NCBI RefSeq assembly: GCF_946481155.1
Contig: NZ_CAMLMK010000108.1
Span: forward strand, 1 to 8,799
Origin: an uncultured Flavobacterium sp.
GTDB lineage: Bacteria; Bacteroidota; Bacteroidia; Flavobacteriales; Flavobacteriaceae
Length of the DNA: 8,799 nt
Direction of reading: 5' to 3'
Within the stretch, counting starts at the first letter, position 1. Each line of letters opens with the position of its first letter. Under the pieces are notes generated by a model. The model had not been told where the DNA came from and did not search any database. It was given only the letters and a program-made list of their open reading frames with translations. Below are positions 6,680 to 8,799 of the stretch, in pieces. The position numbers and the translations under genes are program-made.

Positions 6680-7564
6680 TTAAACCTTAACCTGCGATTC
6701 TTTAAATTGCTGGGGTGAAAAATCAGTATGTTTTTTAAAAAAACGGGTGAAGTAGGCGGGATCTTCAAAACCCAATGAAAAACCAAGTTCCTTGATACTC
6801 AAATATTGGTGATACAGGCCTCTTTTTGCTTCGAGAACAATCCGTTCCTGAATAACATCTCCGGCCGATTTCCCTCCAAATTTTTGGGAAACCATATTTA
6901 AGGTTCTGGTTTGGGTATTTAACAGGGAGGCATAATATTGTACGGAGTGCTCTTGTTTGTATTCTTTTTCGACAGCCAGTTTAAAGGCACGGAACAAGCT
7001 GTAATGCGGGTTATTTATGATGATTTCGCTACCGGTCTTAGCCCGTTTAATACGGTGGATATTGGTAATCAGCACTTTTAAATACGAACTGAAAATATTC
7101 TCCGAATCCATCTGAGGATCATTAAACTCCGTTACCATCTGGTGAAAAATACTTTCAAATAGAGGTTCCAATATTACAGCAACCGGAATGATCGGGCAGG
7201 AAGAAACGGTGTCAAACAGGCAGGAATCCAACACATAATCGGCAAATTCCTTTTCATTTTTAAACAAGGAAGGCTGAAACCTCAAAACATAACCATCCGA
7301 AATTTTATCCGGATGAATACTGTGAATTTGTCCCGGAGCCAAAATGAACAACACCGAACCCTTATAAAAATGCTTGTGCAGGTCTATTTCGTGAATCCCT
7401 TCCCCATCTTTCAGCCAGATAATCTCAAAAAAATCATTTTTATGGCTTTCCGTAAATTCTGAAAAAGGACACTGCCCATTCTGTAACGCTTTCACTTTGA
7501 AACTTGTGATAATGCTCGTTTCACATGAATAATTAATATCATGAACCGGGATTTCCTTTTTCAT
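6680..7564 (-). CDS. AraC/XylS-family transcriptional regulator
   Basis: The protein has 294 residues. The N-terminal part (about 20-100) has the cupin-like pattern of AraC sensor domains, with FFEIIWLKDGEGIHEID, a KGSVLFILAPGQIHSI turn and GYVLRFQPSLF. The C-terminal hundred residues hold two helix-turn-helix units: about 204-230 (SVQYYASLLNTQTRTLNMVSQKFG region) and 256-290, the latter with IKELGFSLGFEDPAYFTRFFKKHTDFSPQQFK, the well-known AraC signature. It is expected to bind DNA and respond to a small molecule; the ligand is not readable. The ATG lies 2 bp after the stop of the ABC ATPase gene, suggesting joint transcription and perhaps translational coupling. The tautomerase-SDR unit directly downstream is the obvious target candidate, but this is inferred from position only. 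Confidence 0.88.
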   Translation of the reverse strand: MKKEIPVHDINYSCETSIITSFKVKALQNGQCPFSEFTESHKNDFFEIIWLKDGEGIHEIDLHKHFYKGSVLFILAPGQIHSIHPDKISDGYVLRFQPSLFKNEKEFADYVLDSCLFDTVSSCPIIPVAVILEPLFESIFHQMVTEFNDPQMDSENIFSSYLKVLITNIHRIKRAKTGSEIIINNPHYSLFRAFKLAVEKEYKQEHSVQYYASLLNTQTRTLNMVSQKFGGKSAGDVIQERIVLEAKRGLYHQYLSIKELGFSLGFEDPAYFTRFFKKHTDFSPQQFKESQVKV

Positions 7565-7566
7565 AC

Positions 7567-8511
7567 TTAACTAAGCATTAAGGTTACTTCCGTATTATTT
7601 TCCAGCTCCGAATCGTGCTCGAAGAAAATCACTTTCCTGTCAAAAACACCTTTGATCAGATAATGGCCTCCTTTAAAATAGCATTGTTTCGCCGTCACCT
7701 TAAGTAAACCGTTATCGACTACTTTCAGCTGGTGCGGATATAATAAAATGGTTTCGTCTTCGCCTTCGGTAAACATGATCTGCGATAACTGCAATTCGTT
7801 CACTTCCCCGAAAAGCGAGGCAACATATTTATTGGCCGGGTTCTCATAAACTTCCATTGAGGGTGCTTTAGCGACGATTTCCCCTTTGCGCAAGACTAGT
7901 GTTTCATCCGCAAAGGAAAGAGCGTCTACACTGTCATGTGTGGCAATAACCACGGTAATTCCTTTTGCTTTTAAGTAAGCAAACAAATTTCTTCGCAGGG
8001 CATTCTTTCGGAAATTATCAATGTGGCTGAATGGCTCGTCCAGCAATAAAACTTCCGGTTCAACTGCTAAAACCCTTGCTAAGGCCACGCGCTGCTGCTG
8101 GCCGCCGCTTAAATATTTAGCTTTTACATCGGAGTATTCCGTCATTTCCACAATTTCCAGCAGTTCCTGAATGCGTTGTTTTTTTTCTTCGGGATAGAAA
8201 TTCGATAAAAACTTCCCGACGTTTTCTGCGACGGTAACATAAGGCATCAGGTCAAAATCCTGCGCGAGGTATTTCATAAAAGGCATTCCCGGCACGAGAT
8301 TGAATTTCGGTCCTAAAACTTCCGTTTCATCCCAGAAGATCTGTCCTTCATCCAAATCATACAATCCATAAATCAGTTTTAAAAGCGTGCTCTTACCGCA
8401 GCCGCTTTCACCTAAAACAGCAATATTGCTGCCTTTCTCAACTGTAAAGTCGAGTGCATGTATGATTTTCTTTTCTGTATATCCGAAGGAACAATTTTTT
8501 ACCTGGAGCAT
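7567..8511 (-). CDS. ABC transporter ATP-binding protein with C-terminal TOBE-like region
   Basis: The protein has 314 residues from the ATG at 8511. An in-frame TTG at 8520 would add three residues, but the ATG fits better with the promoter just upstream. Motifs are complete: Walker A GESGCGKST (34-42), a Q-loop glutamine at 84, signature LSGGQQQR (134-141), Walker B VLLLDEP (154-160) and a switch histidine at 192. After about 237 a region with LLYPHQLKVV and beta-rich segments resembles the TOBE domain of PotA/FbpC-type importers of iron, polyamines or other small solutes. It would energise import at the inner membrane. No permease or binding protein is present in the window, so its partner is unknown. 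It heads a transcript that runs at least into the AraC regulator, 2 bp downstream. The nucleotide-binding role is secure; the substrate is not. Confidence 0.88.
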   Translation of the reverse strand: MLQVKNCSFGYTEKKIIHALDFTVEKGSNIAVLGESGCGKSTLLKLIYGLYDLDEGQIFWDETEVLGPKFNLVPGMPFMKYLAQDFDLMPYVTVAENVGKFLSNFYPEEKKQRIQELLEIVEMTEYSDVKAKYLSGGQQQRVALARVLAVEPEVLLLDEPFSHIDNFRKNALRRNLFAYLKAKGITVVIATHDSVDALSFADETLVLRKGEIVAKAPSMEVYENPANKYVASLFGEVNELQLSQIMFTEGEDETILLYPHQLKVVDNGLLKVTAKQCYFKGGHYLIKGVFDRKVIFFEHDSELENNTEVTLMLS

Positions 8512-8530
8512 TCGTGTCAATATTGGGATA

Positions 8531-8538
8531 CAAAGGTA
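8531..8538 (-). promoter_or_regulatory. Bacteroidota-type -7 promoter element for the ABC ATPase gene
   Basis: Read on the minus strand, the bases are TACCTTTG, a perfect match to the TAnnTTTG -7 box of Bacteroidota housekeeping promoters. It lies 19 bases before the ATG at 8511, which implies a short leader and argues for that start over the upstream TTG. No clear -33 TTG is found at 17-23 bases, which lowers certainty. Confidence 0.5.
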
Positions 8539-8578
8539 AATGCTTTTTATTATTTTTTCTCATGAAACTGCAGTGCAA

Positions 8579-8602
8579 TAAAAAATCCCGAATCATCGGG
8601 AT
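8579..8602 (-). terminator. Intrinsic terminator of the OmpA-family gene
   Basis: On the minus strand ATCCCGA and TCGGGAT form a 7-bp stem (arms 8596-8602 and 8585-8591) with a 4-base loop, followed by a run of six T. It lies 25 bases past the stop codon of the OmpA-family gene and ahead of the ABC ATPase promoter, separating the two transcripts. Confidence 0.8.
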
Positions 8603-8626
8603 CTTTATTTTATGCTATGCTATCGT

Positions 8627-8799
8627 TTAGTTGCCTGCTTCTTTTTTAGCATCTTCAACCATTTTTTGATTGGCAACAATGGCAAATTCTACACGTCTGT
8701 TTTTGCTTCGTCCGGCATCGGTATCGTTAGTCGCAATCGGATCGGCTTCACCCATACCTACTGTTTTGAAACGTGAAGAAGCCAAGCCTCTTCCATCCA
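8627..8799 (-). CDS. OmpA-family outer membrane protein, C-terminal end (5' part outside window)
   Basis: Only the last 56 residues are present, ending at a TAA (8627-8629). They read GRGLASSRFKTVGMGEADP, then IATNDTDAGRSKNRRVEFAI and a lysine-rich tail ending EAGN. This is the end of the OmpA-like peptidoglycan-binding domain: the G-x-GE-x-P-I-A-x-N-x-T-x-x-G-R-x-x-NRRVE pattern includes the arginine of NRRVE that, with an upstream aspartate, contacts diaminopimelate in the cell wall. The protein would anchor the outer membrane to peptidoglycan. The N-terminal domain, which decides whether it is a barrel, a lipoprotein or a repeat protein, lies beyond the window. Confidence 0.9.
   Translation of the reverse strand, partial: DGRGLASSRFKTVGMGEADPIATNDTDAGRSKNRRVEFAIVANQKMVEDAKKEAGN

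Noticed and set aside
6671..6689. TAAGG-N9-CCTTA inverted repeat across the AraC stop codon as a terminator
   Set aside because: The arms are only 5 bp with no GC-rich stem or following T run, so it is not a convincing terminator.

Overview
The window looks like chromosome from a member of the Bacteroidota, most likely a Flavobacterium or close relative. The evidence is the AT-rich intergenic DNA, the absence of Shine-Dalgarno sequences before most starts, a perfect Bacteroidota-type -7 box (TACCTTTG) before one gene, and the gene families: a large outer-membrane beta-barrel receptor, an OmpA-type protein, an FA2H-like hydroxylase and a secreted S9 peptidase. This assignment rests on reading alone.

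Layout. At 1-1097 (+) is the C-terminal part of a TonB-dependent-receptor-like barrel protein. A bidirectional terminator separates it from a convergent lipid pair on the minus strand: a fatty acid 2-hydroxylase-like protein (1172-1837), preceded by a FabH-type ketoacyl synthase III (1942-2952). Divergent from the synthase is a secreted S9-family serine peptidase (3140-5554, +) that strongly resembles plastid glutamyl endopeptidase. A second bidirectional terminator (about 5560-5596) follows. Four minus-strand genes come next, in transcription order: an ABC ATPase (8511-7567), an AraC-family regulator (7564-6680, only 2 bp after the ATPase), a 4-oxalocrotonate-tautomerase-like small protein (6574-6362) and an SDR-fold protein (6355-5618, 6 bp after the tautomerase). 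The right edge holds the last 56 residues of an OmpA-family protein (8627-8799, -) and its terminator.

How the genes may work together. The hydroxylase and synthase could both serve lipid acyl-chain synthesis or modification (inference). The tautomerase and SDR form a tight two-gene unit that the adjacent AraC regulator may control; the gap in front of the tautomerase carries an inverted repeat and a short direct repeat. The ATPase has no permease in the window, so its transporter must be encoded elsewhere or beyond the edge.

The most unusual point is the SDR. It keeps the nucleotide-binding glycine motif, NNAG and the active-site lysine, but has proline where the catalytic tyrosine of YxxxK should be, and threonine at the usual serine. 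Its tautomerase partner keeps Pro-1 but lacks both arginines of classical 4-oxalocrotonate tautomerase. I saw no CRISPR array, tRNA, rRNA, insertion sequence or prophage, and no gene-free stretch longer than 300 bases.
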